Notes: generated by a model not told the origin, from the letters alone. A stretch of 64,000 nucleotides of DNA from Nannocystis bainbridge (GCF_028368995.1 NZ_JAQNDL010000001.1:3374001-3438000); one strand, 5' to 3'. Counted from the first letter of the stretch, positions 42,570 through 52,985 are shown. Numbers and translations: made by a program.

Positions 42570-43492
42570 CCGCCATGCCGCGCGCCCTGCCCTCCGCGTT
42601 CCTCGTCGGCGTCCACCTCGGGCTGCTGCAGGCCGGGCTGCTGCTGACGCTGTCGCGCGCGCTGTCGGCCGCGCACACCACCTACGCGCTGGTGCTGACC
42701 GCGTGGCTCGCCGGCTCGGCGCTCGGCTTGTGGTCGCGCGCGCCGGCCCGCGACCTGCCGCGCGCGCTCGGGCTCGGGCTCGTCGCCTACGCCGGCGCCG
42801 CGCTGGCGCTCGGCAGCGTCGACTTCATCGCCGCCAGCCCGTGGTGGTTCGCCCCGGCGGTGGCCGCCGCCGGCCTCGCCTCGGGCACCTACTTCGCCGC
42901 CGCGGTCGCCGGCGGGGCCGCGACCGCCCGCGTGTTCGCGCGCGAGACCTGGGGCTTCCTCGCCGGCACCCTGCTGGCCGCCGCCGGCTACGCGTTCCTC
43001 GGACGACCTGCTCTTTTGTACATGCCCCTCGTGACAGGTACCCTCGCCCTCGCCCTGCGCCCGCGCGCCGCCCTCGCCGCCCTCGCCCTGCTGTCCTTCG
43101 GCTGCGACGACCCGGTGCGGGTGGTGCCCGCGCCCGACCGCGCCCGCTTCGGCGCCGAGGTCTACCCGGTGCTGCTGCGCGACTGCAGCTTCCCGGCCTG
43201 CCACGGCGACCCACGCCGCCCGCTGTTCATCCCCGGCCCCGGCCGCACCCGCCTCGGCACGCCCGAGTCGCCGCTCGACGCCCCGACCCGCGCCGAGGTC
43301 GACCTCGCCTACGACCGCGCCCGCGGCTGGCTGCTGGCCGAAGGCGACGAGCCGCCGCCGCTGCTCCACAAGCCCGGCCCGCGCGCCGCCCACGAGGGCC
43401 GTGACGAGCACGGCCGCAACGTCTATGAAGACCCGGACGCCCCCGGCCTGGCGATCCTCACCGCCTGGGCCGCAGGCACGGAGGCGCCGTGA
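42566..43492 (+). CDS. Membrane domain fused to a CHG-type cytochrome-like lipoprotein domain
   Basis: A 308-aa frame with two unlike halves. Residues 1-150 are about five membrane helices resembling the N-terminal module of the preceding spermidine-synthase-like protein. Residues 153-180 then read as a complete lipoprotein signal (MPLVTGTLALALRPRAALAA, lipobox LSFGC). The remaining ~125 residues match myxobacterial lipoproteins with VYPVLLRDCSFPACHGD (C-x4-C-H, a possible heme c site) and FIPGPGRTRLG. Either one fused protein, or two genes with the second starting at ATG 43022 without a clear RBS. The start is GTG 42566 or ATG 42575. Confidence 0.7.
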   Translation: MTAMPRALPSAFLVGVHLGLLQAGLLLTLSRALSAAHTTYALVLTAWLAGSALGLWSRAPARDLPRALGLGLVAYAGAALALGSVDFIAASPWWFAPAVAAAGLASGTYFAAAVAGGAATARVFARETWGFLAGTLLAAAGYAFLGRPALLYMPLVTGTLALALRPRAALAALALLSFGCDDPVRVVPAPDRARFGAEVYPVLLRDCSFPACHGDPRRPLFIPGPGRTRLGTPESPLDAPTRAEVDLAYDRARGWLLAEGDEPPPLLHKPGPRAAHEGRDEHGRNVYEDPDAPGLAILTAWAAGTEAP

Positions 43493-43518
43493 TGGCTCGA
43501 AGCACATGGTCGATGCGA

Positions 43519-43578
43519 CATGCCCCGAAGGGCATGCCCCAAAGCACATGCTTGAAAGAGCATGTCCTCTCGGACCTG
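43519..43578. repeat. Cluster of three ACATGTCC-family hairpins
   Basis: CATGCCC-CGAA-GGGCATG at 43519-43536; ACATGCT/AGCATGT with a 6-nt loop at 43546-43565; CATGTCC-TCTC-GGACCTG with one mismatch at 43561-43578. Located between the CHG-type gene and the DUF4266 fusion gene. Confidence 0.75.
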
Positions 43579-43604
43579 TCCATCCCCTCGCTCCCCGCGC
43601 GCCC

Positions 43605-43609
43605 GGAGG
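43605..43609 (+). promoter_or_regulatory. Ribosome binding site of the MYXO-CTERM/DUF4266 gene
   Basis: GGAGG seven bases before GTG 43617. It decides the start, since the open frame extends far upstream through the hairpin cluster. Confidence 0.75.
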
Positions 43610-43616
43610 TGACCCG

Positions 43617-44480
43617 GTGATCCGCCCCGCCCCGCTGCTCGCCGCCCTCGTCGCCCTCGCGCCCGCCGTCGCGAGCGCCTACTCGTCGCCCGCGCTGTAC
43701 ACCGCCGACCCCGCGCGCACGGGAGGCGCGGGCGGACGGATCTTCAGCGGCAGCCCCGGCGACGGCTTCACCTGCGGGGTCTGCCACACCGGCGGCCCGC
43801 TGCCGACCCCGGAGATCCGCGGCGGCCCGAACGGCGCTTACAAACCTGGCGCGACGTACATGTTCGAAGTGACATGGCCCGAAGACGTGTTCGGGATCGT
43901 GCTCGAGGCGACCGACCCGGCCGGGGCCCCGCTCGGCACCCTGCGCCTGCCGCCGGCCGACATCCTCGAGGACGACGAGCTGTGCCCGGGCGGGCGCGCG
44001 GCCGAGTGGATCGAGTTCGCCGAGGGCGAAGCGCGCCAGGCGGTCGCGGTCAACGTGTGCGGCTCGCACCGCCTGCGCGTGCAGTGGACCGCCCCCGACA
44101 CCCACCTGCCCGGGGCGATCTACATGGCCGCGGTCGCGGCCGACGATGACGGCACCCCGGCCGGCGACGGCGCGGGCTTCTGGGAGTTCCCGGTCGGCCC
44201 CCCCGCCGCGACCGGCTGCAACCTCGGCGGCGCGCCGCCGTGGTGGGCCCTGCTGCTGCTGACCCGCCGGCGTCGCCGCGCCGCCGCGCTGCTCGGCGTG
44301 CTGTCTCTCGGGGCAGGTTGCGCCCGCGTCCAGCCCTACGAGCGCGGCCGCCTGGCCCAGCCCGACATGCAGCTCAACGGCGACGGTGACCTCGACGCCG
44401 GCCCCGAACACGCCCTCGACTACCGCGAAGGCTCGGCCGGCGGCCTCGGCGGCGGCGGCGGAGGTTGCGGATGCAACTGA
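43617..44480 (+). CDS. Heme-motif, choice-of-anchor-type protein with MYXO-CTERM-like tail fused to a DUF4266 lipoprotein
   Basis: A 287-aa frame starting at GTG 43617. Residues 1-20 are a signal peptide. Residues ~25-195 are a Reeler/choice-of-anchor-V-like domain with CGVCH, a potential c-heme site. Next comes GCNLGGAPPWWALLLLTRRRR, the Gly-Cys, hydrophobic helix and Arg cluster of MYXO-CTERM sorting tails. Without a stop, the frame goes on into a second hydrophobic segment with lipobox LGAGC and then a DUF4266 protein: CARVQPYERGRLAQPDMQL ... REGSAGG ... GGGGGCGCN. DUF4266 normally is its own lipoprotein. Either fusion or a missed internal start (no ATG is available). DUF4266, DUF3570 and TlpA in one locus indicate periplasmic or outer-membrane redox work. 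Confidence 0.75.
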   Translation: MIRPAPLLAALVALAPAVASAYSSPALYTADPARTGGAGGRIFSGSPGDGFTCGVCHTGGPLPTPEIRGGPNGAYKPGATYMFEVTWPEDVFGIVLEATDPAGAPLGTLRLPPADILEDDELCPGGRAAEWIEFAEGEARQAVAVNVCGSHRLRVQWTAPDTHLPGAIYMAAVAADDDGTPAGDGAGFWEFPVGPPAATGCNLGGAPPWWALLLLTRRRRRAAALLGVLSLGAGCARVQPYERGRLAQPDMQLNGDGDLDAGPEHALDYREGSAGGLGGGGGGCGCN

Positions 44481-44551
44481 GCGAACCTCGCCGCGCGCCC
44501 CCGTCCTGCGACGCCGACATCCCTCGCGCCTCCTGCCACCCCGGTCACGCC

Positions 44552-45739
44552 ATGCCACGAAGCCTCGCCGTCCTCGCCCTCGTCCTCGCCTGCGCGCCCG
44601 ACGGCGGGGCCCGCTTCGAGTTCCCGGTGAGCGGCGCCGGCGGCAGCGACGGCACCGCCTCGACGACTGCCTACACCACCGGAGGGATCGAGGACTCGCT
44701 GACCTCCGGCGGCCCCGGCCTGCCGCCGCCGCTGCCCACCACCGTCGACCCGAGCGGCGCCACCAGCAGCGACAGCGACACCGGCGGCGGGCCGATCCCC
44801 GCGGCGCTGATCCCCGCCAAGGCCACCTGGCGCTGGCAGCCGCTGCAGGCCGCCGTCGCCGGCGACTGGAAGGTCGTCGGCTTCGATGATGCGACCTGGT
44901 CCGAAGGACAGGCTGCGTTCGGCGACGGCCCCGGCGACGCCACCCCGATCGACGCAACCACCGCCCCGCTCGGCCTGCGCCTGCGCCACACCTTCAGCGT
45001 GCCCGAGGCCGCCGACGACCTGCTGCTGCGCGCCTACCTGCGCCGCGGCGACGGCGTCGCGGTGTGGCTCAACGGCGTCCCGCTGCTGCGCTCCAACCTC
45101 CCGCCCGACCCGCTGGCCGCCGACACCCGGGCCCAGTCCGACCTCAAGGGCAACGAGCCGCTGCGCTACGTCCGGCTCGCCGCCCCGCACGCCAGCCTGC
45201 TCGCCGGCGACAACGTCGTCGCCGTCGAGGTCCGCCGCTATCAATCGGGCGCCGCGGGCATCGGCTTCGACCTCCAGCTCGACGTCTGGGACCTGGCCTA
45301 TGAGCCAGCCGACACCATGACCGCCCAGGTGCGCACGCGGACCTACGGGGGCGAGTACGCCGACGAGCACGTCGGCGTCGCGTGGATTCAGGGCGGCAGC
45401 GGCCTGGTGCGCACGCTGGCGGTGTGGGCCGAGGTCCGCGAGAATCACCTGATCCGCTGGCGCTCGCTGTCGGGCGGCGACAACGCCGACGCGATCACGT
45501 CGGCGACCCGCGGCTCGCACCGCACCACCGACCTCTCTTGGGACCTCAAGGACCAGCTCGGCCAACCAGCCGCGCCCGGGGACTACAAGCTGATGGTCGA
45601 GTTCACCGAGGACAACTCCAACGAGGGCCAGCCGCCCGGCCCGGTGCTCGAGATCCCGTTCACCCTCGGCGGCGGCCCGCACCTCACCGAAGTCCCCGCG
45701 CACCCGCAATTCGCCGACGGCCTGCTCGTGGTCCCCTGA
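44552..45739 (+). CDS. DUF2271-containing lipoprotein
   Basis: A 395-aa lipoprotein. ATG 44552 gives the signal MPRSLAVLALVLAC. A Thr/Gly/Ser linker (~20-80) leads to a jelly-roll domain (~90-255: WKVVGFDDATWSEGQAAFGDG, LRHTFSVPEAADDLLLRAYL, VAVWLNGVPLLRSNLP), typical of carbohydrate-binding or metallophosphatase-linked modules. The last ~130 residues are DUF2271-like (VGVAWIQGGSGLVRTLAVWAE, DLSWDLKDQLGQPAAPGDYKLMVEFTEDN). DUF2271 is tied to ApbE/flavinylation loci, which fits its DUF4266 and DUF3570 neighbours. Confidence 0.78.
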   Translation: MPRSLAVLALVLACAPDGGARFEFPVSGAGGSDGTASTTAYTTGGIEDSLTSGGPGLPPPLPTTVDPSGATSSDSDTGGGPIPAALIPAKATWRWQPLQAAVAGDWKVVGFDDATWSEGQAAFGDGPGDATPIDATTAPLGLRLRHTFSVPEAADDLLLRAYLRRGDGVAVWLNGVPLLRSNLPPDPLAADTRAQSDLKGNEPLRYVRLAAPHASLLAGDNVVAVEVRRYQSGAAGIGFDLQLDVWDLAYEPADTMTAQVRTRTYGGEYADEHVGVAWIQGGSGLVRTLAVWAEVRENHLIRWRSLSGGDNADAITSATRGSHRTTDLSWDLKDQLGQPAAPGDYKLMVEFTEDNSNEGQPPGPVLEIPFTLGGGPHLTEVPAHPQFADGLLVVP

Positions 45740-46210
45740 CCCCACGGCCGCGATTGCAATCAGCCGGACCTATGCGCCGAGTCGCCCCGGGTACAGCGAG
45801 CGTGCGCGCGGCCTCGTCAAGCCCACCGGCTTCGCAGAGCCGGACCCACCCGAGCTGTCTTTGAGGCCAAGTCGCTATCCGACGCAGTGCGTCGCTGTCC
45901 GATCAGACATGTCCTAAAAGACATTGTATCCTGCCGCCCGCGGCGCCCCGCTGCGGCGCGCCGTTTCGAGCGACGATCCCCGGCGGTCGCCGCGTAACCA
46001 ACGTGGCAGCAATGTGGGCACAGGTATTGCCTGCACGCCTGCGCTGCGGCCCGGTCCGCTGGCGCCGACGCCCCCGCGGCCGATCTTGCCCGCCCCCGCG
46101 CTCGCAAGCGCGTCGGGGACATGTCCCGAAGGACATATCGACAGTCCGCGTGCGCGGCGGTCCGTGGCCCTTGACGGGGCCTGGCCGCGCGGGGCAGGCT
46201 GACCGGACAC
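45740..46210. other. Intergenic region with several hairpins before the SBP56 gene
   Basis: About 470 bp. It holds CGACGCA-G-TGCGTCG at 45880-45894, ATGTC-6-GACAT at 45909-45924 and ATGTCC-CGAA-GGACAT at 46121-46136. No protein frame looks real. It must contain the terminator of the DUF2271 gene and the promoter of the SBP56 operon. Confidence 0.5.
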
Positions 46211-47614
46211 ATGGCCGCTCGCTTTCGTCCCGACCCGACCTTCTATCCGTCGCCGACGATGGCGATGCAGGCCCCGCCGGAGCAGCTCGCCTACGTGGTG
46301 CTGCTCGACCCGACCGGCAAGCAGCGGCCCGACGCGATGGCGGTGGTCGACCTCGACCCGGCCTCGAAGAGCTTCGCCCAGGTGGTCGGCCAGCTCGACA
46401 TGCCGAACATCGGCGACGAGCTGCACCACTTCGGCTGGAACGCCTGCAGCGCGTGCCTGTGCCCGTACGCCCCGCACCCGCACGTCGAGCGCCGCTACCT
46501 CGTGGTCCCTGGCATCAACTCGTCGCGGATCTACATCCTCGACACCCAGCCCGACCCCAAGCGGCCGCACATCGTCCGCACCATCGAGCCCGACGAGGTG
46601 TTCCGCAAGACCGGCTACGCCAGCCCGCACACGACCCACTGCGGGCCCGAGGGCATCTACGTCAGCGCCCTCGGTGCGCCCGACGGCGGCGGCCCGGGCG
46701 GCATCTTCATGCTCGACCACGAGACCTTCGACATCCGCGGCCGCTGGGAGATCGATCGCGGGCCGCAGGAGCTTCACTACGATTTCTGGTGGCACCTCGG
46801 CCACGACACCCTGATCTCGAGCGAGTGGGGCACGCCGAGCATGGTCCGCAACGGCCTCGACGCCGAGGCGCTGCTGGCCGGCAAGTACGGCCACGCGCTG
46901 CACATCTGGGACCTGCGGCGGCGCAAGCACCTCGAGCGGCTCGAGCTCGGCGCCGAGCAGCAGATGGTCCTCGAGCTGCGCCCGGCCCACAACCCGACCC
47001 GCCCTTGGGGCTTCGTCGGCGTGGTCGTCTCGCTCAAGGACCTCTCGGCCTCGATCTGGTTGTGGTTCCTCGAGAACGGCAAGTGGCAGATCAAGAAGGT
47101 CATCGAGATCCCCGCCGAGCCGGCCGACCCGGCCCTGCTGCCGCCGCTGCTCAAGGGCTTCGGCGCCGTGCCCCCGCTCGTCACCGACATCAACCTCTCG
47201 CTCGACGACAAGACCCTCTACGTCTCGTGCTGGGGCACCGGCGAGTTCCTCCAGTACGACGTGTCCGACCCGCACAACCCCAAGAAGACCGGCAGCGTCC
47301 ACCTCGGCGGGATCGTCCGCAAGGCCGCGCACCCGAGCCGGCCCGACCTCGAGCTCGGCGGCGGCCCGCAGATGGTCGAGATCAGCCGCGACGGTCGCCG
47401 GGTCTACTTCACCAATTCGCTGTACGCCCCGTGGGACGCGCAATTCTACCCGGCCGGCTTCGACGGCTGGATGGTCAAGCTCGACATCCCTGAAGGCGGC
47501 AAGGGCATGACGCTCGACCCGAACTTCTTCCTGCAGTTCGAGCCCGGCCTGCGCGGCCACCAGATCCGCCTCCAGGGCGGTGACGCCTCCTCCGACTCCT
47601 ACTGCTACCCATGA
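46211..47614 (+). CDS. Selenium-binding protein 56 family (methanethiol oxidase type)
   Basis: A 467-aa protein of the SBP56 family, a seven-bladed propeller; bacterial members have been shown to oxidise methanethiol with copper. Visible family features: the metal/selenium site region CSACLCPYAPHPHVERRYLVVPG, HHFGWNACS, SRIYILDTQPDP, PHTTHCGPEGIYVSALG, FWWHLGHDTLISSEWG, HALHIWDL and GGPQMVEISRDGRRVYFTNSLY. Length is normal and no signal peptide is visible. ATGA overlap with the next gene links it to a His-rich membrane transporter, which may supply its metal. Confidence 0.9.
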   Translation: MAARFRPDPTFYPSPTMAMQAPPEQLAYVVLLDPTGKQRPDAMAVVDLDPASKSFAQVVGQLDMPNIGDELHHFGWNACSACLCPYAPHPHVERRYLVVPGINSSRIYILDTQPDPKRPHIVRTIEPDEVFRKTGYASPHTTHCGPEGIYVSALGAPDGGGPGGIFMLDHETFDIRGRWEIDRGPQELHYDFWWHLGHDTLISSEWGTPSMVRNGLDAEALLAGKYGHALHIWDLRRRKHLERLELGAEQQMVLELRPAHNPTRPWGFVGVVVSLKDLSASIWLWFLENGKWQIKKVIEIPAEPADPALLPPLLKGFGAVPPLVTDINLSLDDKTLYVSCWGTGEFLQYDVSDPHNPKKTGSVHLGGIVRKAAHPSRPDLELGGGPQMVEISRDGRRVYFTNSLYAPWDAQFYPAGFDGWMVKLDIPEGGKGMTLDPNFFLQFEPGLRGHQIRLQGGDASSDSYCYP

Positions 47615-48333
47615 GCGACGCACAGGCATGGCTGGCCCTCCTGGGCCTCGGCGCCTTCCACGGCATCAACCCGGGGATGGGCTGGCTGTTCGCGGTGGCG
47701 CTCGGCCTGCAGGAGCAGCGCCGCGCCGCCGTCCTGCGCGCGCTGCTGCCGATCGCTCTCGGCCACGCGCTGTCGATCGCGGTCGTCCTGCTCGTCATCG
47801 GCGTGCTCAAGGACGTCCTGCCCGACGCGTGGGTGCGCTGGCCGGTCGGCCTCGGCCTCACCGGCTTCGGCCTCTACAAGTTGGTCCGCTGCCGTCACCC
47901 GCGATGGGTCGGCATGCGCGTCAGCTCGCTCGACCTGACGTGGTGGAGCTTCTTGATGGCCACCGCCCACGGCGCCGGCCTGATGCTCGCCCCGGTGCTG
48001 CTCGGCTGGCGCGACGGCCCGGCTGTTGAACAGGCTTCAACCCACCACGAGCACATGCATCACGCGGGCCATCACGCGCAGCACGCCGTCGAAGCCGCCG
48101 GCGGTCACGCCGGCCACGCCCAGCACCTCGCGGAGCTGGGCGCCTCGACCCCGCTGCTCGGCCTGGCCGCCACCGGCCTGCACACGCTCGGCTACTTGCT
48201 GGTGATGGGCCTCGTCGCGGTCGTGGTCTACGAGAAGGTCGGCCTGGCGATCCTCCGCAAGGCGTGGTTCAACCTCGACGTGGTGTGGGCCGCGGCGCTC
48301 GTGATCACCGGCATCGTCACGCTGACGCTGTGA
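47611..48333 (+). CDS. His-rich metal-transporter-like membrane protein (NicO/UreH style)
   Basis: A 240-aa membrane protein with about six helices. The first helix has GAFHGINPGMGW and the fourth has ATAHGAGLMLAP, the paired His/Gly motifs of nickel/cobalt-type or UreH-like transporters. A central loop (residues ~148-175) is very His-rich (HHEHMHHAGHHAQH), a metal-binding loop. The start overlaps the stop of the SBP56 gene (ATGA), so it is part of the same operon and likely delivers copper or another metal to the SBP56 protein or removes it. Substrate is inference. Confidence 0.75.
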   Translation: MSDAQAWLALLGLGAFHGINPGMGWLFAVALGLQEQRRAAVLRALLPIALGHALSIAVVLLVIGVLKDVLPDAWVRWPVGLGLTGFGLYKLVRCRHPRWVGMRVSSLDLTWWSFLMATAHGAGLMLAPVLLGWRDGPAVEQASTHHEHMHHAGHHAQHAVEAAGGHAGHAQHLAELGASTPLLGLAATGLHTLGYLLVMGLVAVVVYEKVGLAILRKAWFNLDVVWAAALVITGIVTLTL

Positions 48334-48441
48334 TGCGCGCGCCTGCGCCTCAGCCTGCTCGCGCCCGCCGCTGCCCACACGTGTGGAGTCGCGGCGGCGC
48401 GGTCGGGCGGGGTATGATGGCGGCCGCGCGGGGCACCGCGC

Positions 48442-48448
48442 GAGGAGG
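48442..48448 (+). promoter_or_regulatory. Ribosome binding site that selects ATG 48455
   Basis: GAGGAGG ends directly before ATG 48449, too close for use, but is 6 nt before ATG 48455. The second ATG is therefore the start of the V4R gene. Confidence 0.75.
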
Positions 48449-48454
48449 ATGACA

Positions 48455-49651
48455 ATGGCGATCGACACGGACCTGGCCGCCCGGGTGGCCATGCAGTACG
48501 AGCCCGCGACCTATCGCCGACGCATCGCCGGGCACGACGTCATCATCCACTGTCATCACTACAACGCGCGCCTGCAGCGGACCATCGAGGGCGCGCGCGG
48601 CATCGACGGCAAGGCCATCCTCGTCGGCGCCGCCGAGACCGTGTTCGCCGATCAGCTGGCCCAGGCCATGCGCGCGGGCGACGACGAAGCGCGCCGCTGG
48701 GCCGTCGCCGAGCAGCTCTACCGCCACCTCGGCTTCGGTCGCATCGACCTGTCGCAGATCGCCGCGGGCGTCGTCACCGCCGATTCGTCGCACTTCGTCG
48801 AGGGCTGGCTGGCCGGCCTCGGCGACGCCGCCGGCAGCGTCTGCAGCTTCACCGAGGGCTACCTCCAGGGGGCCGTGCACGCCGTCACCGGCGCCGCCGT
48901 GCGCGTGCGCGAGGTCGAGTGCATGGCCCGCGGCGCCGCGCGCTGCCGCTTCGAGGTCGACCACGGCCCGCGCGAGCCGATCGCCGCCGATCGCAAGGAC
49001 CCGGCGATCGCCGCCCCGCGCGAGCCGGGCGCCGGCTGGCTGCGCTCGCCCAACGTCGACGAGCAGGCCATCATCGACGCCGTCGTCGGCATGCCGATGG
49101 TCGGCGACGACGCCGGCCTCATCCCCGCCTTCAGCGTCTACCTCGCCAACATGCCGGCCGACTTCTACAACCGGATCTGCATCGGCTTCGTCGAGGCCAT
49201 GCGCGGCCTCGGGCGCGACAAGGCCGCCATTCGCTTGCTGGTCTCCGACGCCGAGCACTGCGGCATGAACACCTTCCGCGGCATCATGCACTCGCCCGAG
49301 TGGGACGGCCTCATCGCCCCCATGGTGCGCGACCGGGCCGACGCCCTGCACGCCATCATCGCCATCAGCAACGCGCTCGGCTGGGGCGACTGGCACGTCA
49401 CCGCCCACACCCCGCGCTCGCTCGCGCTCGAGTCGCGCTACGGCTACGAGGCCGTCGGCTACCGCGAGTACCGCGGCCTGGCCGCGACCCCGCAGTGCGC
49501 CATGCTCACCGGCGTCGCCGCCGGCGTCATGGAGCTCGTCTACGGCGAGGGCACCGTCGAGGACCGCTACGGCACCTTCGCCGCCCACGAGGACCGCTGC
49601 GTCAGCTGCGGCGAGCCCTCGTGCAACTTCGCCGTCGAGCAGGTGGAGTAG
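48455..49651 (+). CDS. V4R (4-vinyl reductase) domain protein, two copies
   Basis: A 398-aa soluble protein with two V4R-type domains, each ending in the Cys-rich tail of this small-molecule-binding fold: first AGSVCSFTEGYLQGAVHAVTG...CMARGAARCRFEV (~120-165), second AMLTGVAAGVMELVYGEG...HEDRCVSCGEPSCNFAVE (~350-398). V4R domains sense ligands such as hydrocarbons or tetrapyrrole precursors in signal proteins. It is followed after 8 bp by an 89-aa protein and then a histidine kinase, so it likely acts as the input sensor of that pathway. Confidence 0.82.
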   Translation: MAIDTDLAARVAMQYEPATYRRRIAGHDVIIHCHHYNARLQRTIEGARGIDGKAILVGAAETVFADQLAQAMRAGDDEARRWAVAEQLYRHLGFGRIDLSQIAAGVVTADSSHFVEGWLAGLGDAAGSVCSFTEGYLQGAVHAVTGAAVRVREVECMARGAARCRFEVDHGPREPIAADRKDPAIAAPREPGAGWLRSPNVDEQAIIDAVVGMPMVGDDAGLIPAFSVYLANMPADFYNRICIGFVEAMRGLGRDKAAIRLLVSDAEHCGMNTFRGIMHSPEWDGLIAPMVRDRADALHAIIAISNALGWGDWHVTAHTPRSLALESRYGYEAVGYREYRGLAATPQCAMLTGVAAGVMELVYGEGTVEDRYGTFAAHEDRCVSCGEPSCNFAVEQVE

Positions 49652-49659
49652 GCGCCCGC

Positions 49660-49925
49660 ATGCACCGCGAGAAGGTCCCCGCCTGCGTGCATCCGGAGAC
49701 CTACAAGTACTTCCTCGACCGCGACGCCGTCGTCCCGACCTGGCAGCAGCTGGCCGCGCGCTGGGGCGAGCCGCGCCACAACCCCGGCTTCCGCACCATG
49801 GAGATCGCAGCGCCGCGGTTCACCTTGCGCGCCACCGTGCTCGGCAACCCGATTACCGTCCTGCGCAAGCGCGAGTGCACCGCCGACGACCTCGCCGAGC
49901 TGCACGCGCTCCTGGGGTACCGCGA

Positions 49926-49929
<4 letters not shown>
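49660..49929 (+). CDS. Small protein between V4R sensor and histidine kinase
   Basis: An 89-aa protein starting MHREKVPACVHPETYKYFLD. It has an N-terminal helix, a middle part RWGEPRHNPGFRTMEIAAPRFTLRA and strands ATVLGNPITVLRKRE, then an acidic helix to the end. No known motif. The stop overlaps the kinase ATG (ATGA at 49926-49929), and the start lies 8 bp after the V4R stop, so it is real by context: likely a link between sensor and kinase. Confidence 0.7.
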
Positions 49930-51785
<1,856 letters not shown>

Positions 51786-51854
51786 ACGCCGAGCGGCGCT
51801 GGCCTCGGTGTGCTTCCCCCCTTACACTGGGGTCGGCGCCAGGGACCGTGCACG

Positions 51855-52985
51855 ATGCTCAAGCGGCTCTACATCGACAACTTCAGGACCTTTCAGAACT
51901 TCGAGTGGAGCCCTGGTTCGGTCGCGCTGCTCATCGGCCGCAATGGCACTGGCAAGTCCGCCCTCTTCGAGGTGTTGTACCTCCTGCGCGGCCTCGTGAT
52001 CGACGAGGTCAACCTGTCGCTGGCGATGCCGTCCACCACCCGCACGCGCTGGGATCTGCGCCAGGAGCAGCGCATCGAGCTCGACGTCGCGGGCCCTGAG
52101 GGGCTCTTCAAGTATCGGCTCGTCGTCGAGCACGACAGCAACGACGAGGAGAGCCGCATCGTCAAAGAGACGCTGCACCTCGCGGACAAACCCCTCTTCA
52201 CGTTCAACGAGGGGCAGGTCCAGCTCTACAAGGACGACGGACAGCCTGGCCCCACCTTCGCCGGCAACGTGCGCCGCTCCGGTCTCGGCGCGGTCGTGCC
52301 GGGCAGCTCGAACAAGCTCCTGACCTGGTTCAAGCGGTGGCTCGGCGAGCTCGTCGTCCTGCGCCCGAACCCGGCGCTCATCGAGGGCCGCGCCGAACGG
52401 GAAGATCGCTCGCTCTCGCTGAGTTGTGACAACTTCGCCAGCTGGTATCGCACGATGTGGCAGGAGCGCCCGCAAGAGGTCAACGCCGCGCTCCGCGATT
52501 TGAGCGAGCTCCTCGACGGCTTCACCGGGCTCGCGATCCGCGTCGACGAGCGCAGGATCGGCTGGCTGCGGGCGACCTTCGCCGATCCCGCCGACTCCAA
52601 CCGGCGAAAGAAAGACATTGCGCTCGACTTCGACGAGCTGTCCGACGGACAACGCGCGTTGATCGTGTTGTACGTGGTCCTCCACACCCAGATCGACGGC
52701 GATCGGACCGTCCTTCTCGACGAACCGGACAACTACACCTCGCTGGACGAAGTCCAACCATTCCTGATGGAGGCGCTCTGTCGGGTTCGGGATCGTCCGG
52801 AGGCTCAGCTTTTCATCATCTCGCACAACGCCCAATACATCGACCAACTCGCGCCGGAGGATGGCTTCATCATCTCGCGCGACGGCGGCGGTCCATCGAG
52901 GATCCGCCCGTTCCGATCCGCCGAGGCGCTCGCTCCCTCGGAGATCATCGCCCGCGGTGGCCTCTCGCAGGAGGCCGACGAATGA
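51855..52985 (+). CDS. AAA_21/OLD-type SMC-like ATPase, first gene of a two-gene defence-type pair
   Basis: A 376-aa ABC/SMC-class ATPase. Start ATG 51855 (MLKRLYIDNFRTFQNFEW, the usual lead-in). Walker A is GRNGTGKS (28-35), the signature LSDGQRAL, Walker B TVLLDEPDNY and the His switch FIISHNAQY are all present. The internal coiled-coil is short, as in overcoming-lysogeny (OLD) and AriA-like ATPases. The next gene is coupled by ATGA and encodes a TOPRIM-like protein. ATPase-TOPRIM pairs such as PARIS (AriA-AriB), Gabija and related OLD systems are anti-phage. Preceding gene: the histidine kinase, ~70 bp away. Confidence 0.82.
   Translation: MLKRLYIDNFRTFQNFEWSPGSVALLIGRNGTGKSALFEVLYLLRGLVIDEVNLSLAMPSTTRTRWDLRQEQRIELDVAGPEGLFKYRLVVEHDSNDEESRIVKETLHLADKPLFTFNEGQVQLYKDDGQPGPTFAGNVRRSGLGAVVPGSSNKLLTWFKRWLGELVVLRPNPALIEGRAEREDRSLSLSCDNFASWYRTMWQERPQEVNAALRDLSELLDGFTGLAIRVDERRIGWLRATFADPADSNRRKKDIALDFDELSDGQRALIVLYVVLHTQIDGDRTVLLDEPDNYTSLDEVQPFLMEALCRVRDRPEAQLFIISHNAQYIDQLAPEDGFIISRDGGGPSRIRPFRSAEALAPSEIIARGGLSQEADE

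Noticed and set aside
45880..45894. CGACGCA-G-TGCGTCG palindrome as an operator
   Set aside because: One base loop and a place downstream of the DUF2271 gene fit a hairpin or chance palindrome as well; no second site to support an operator.
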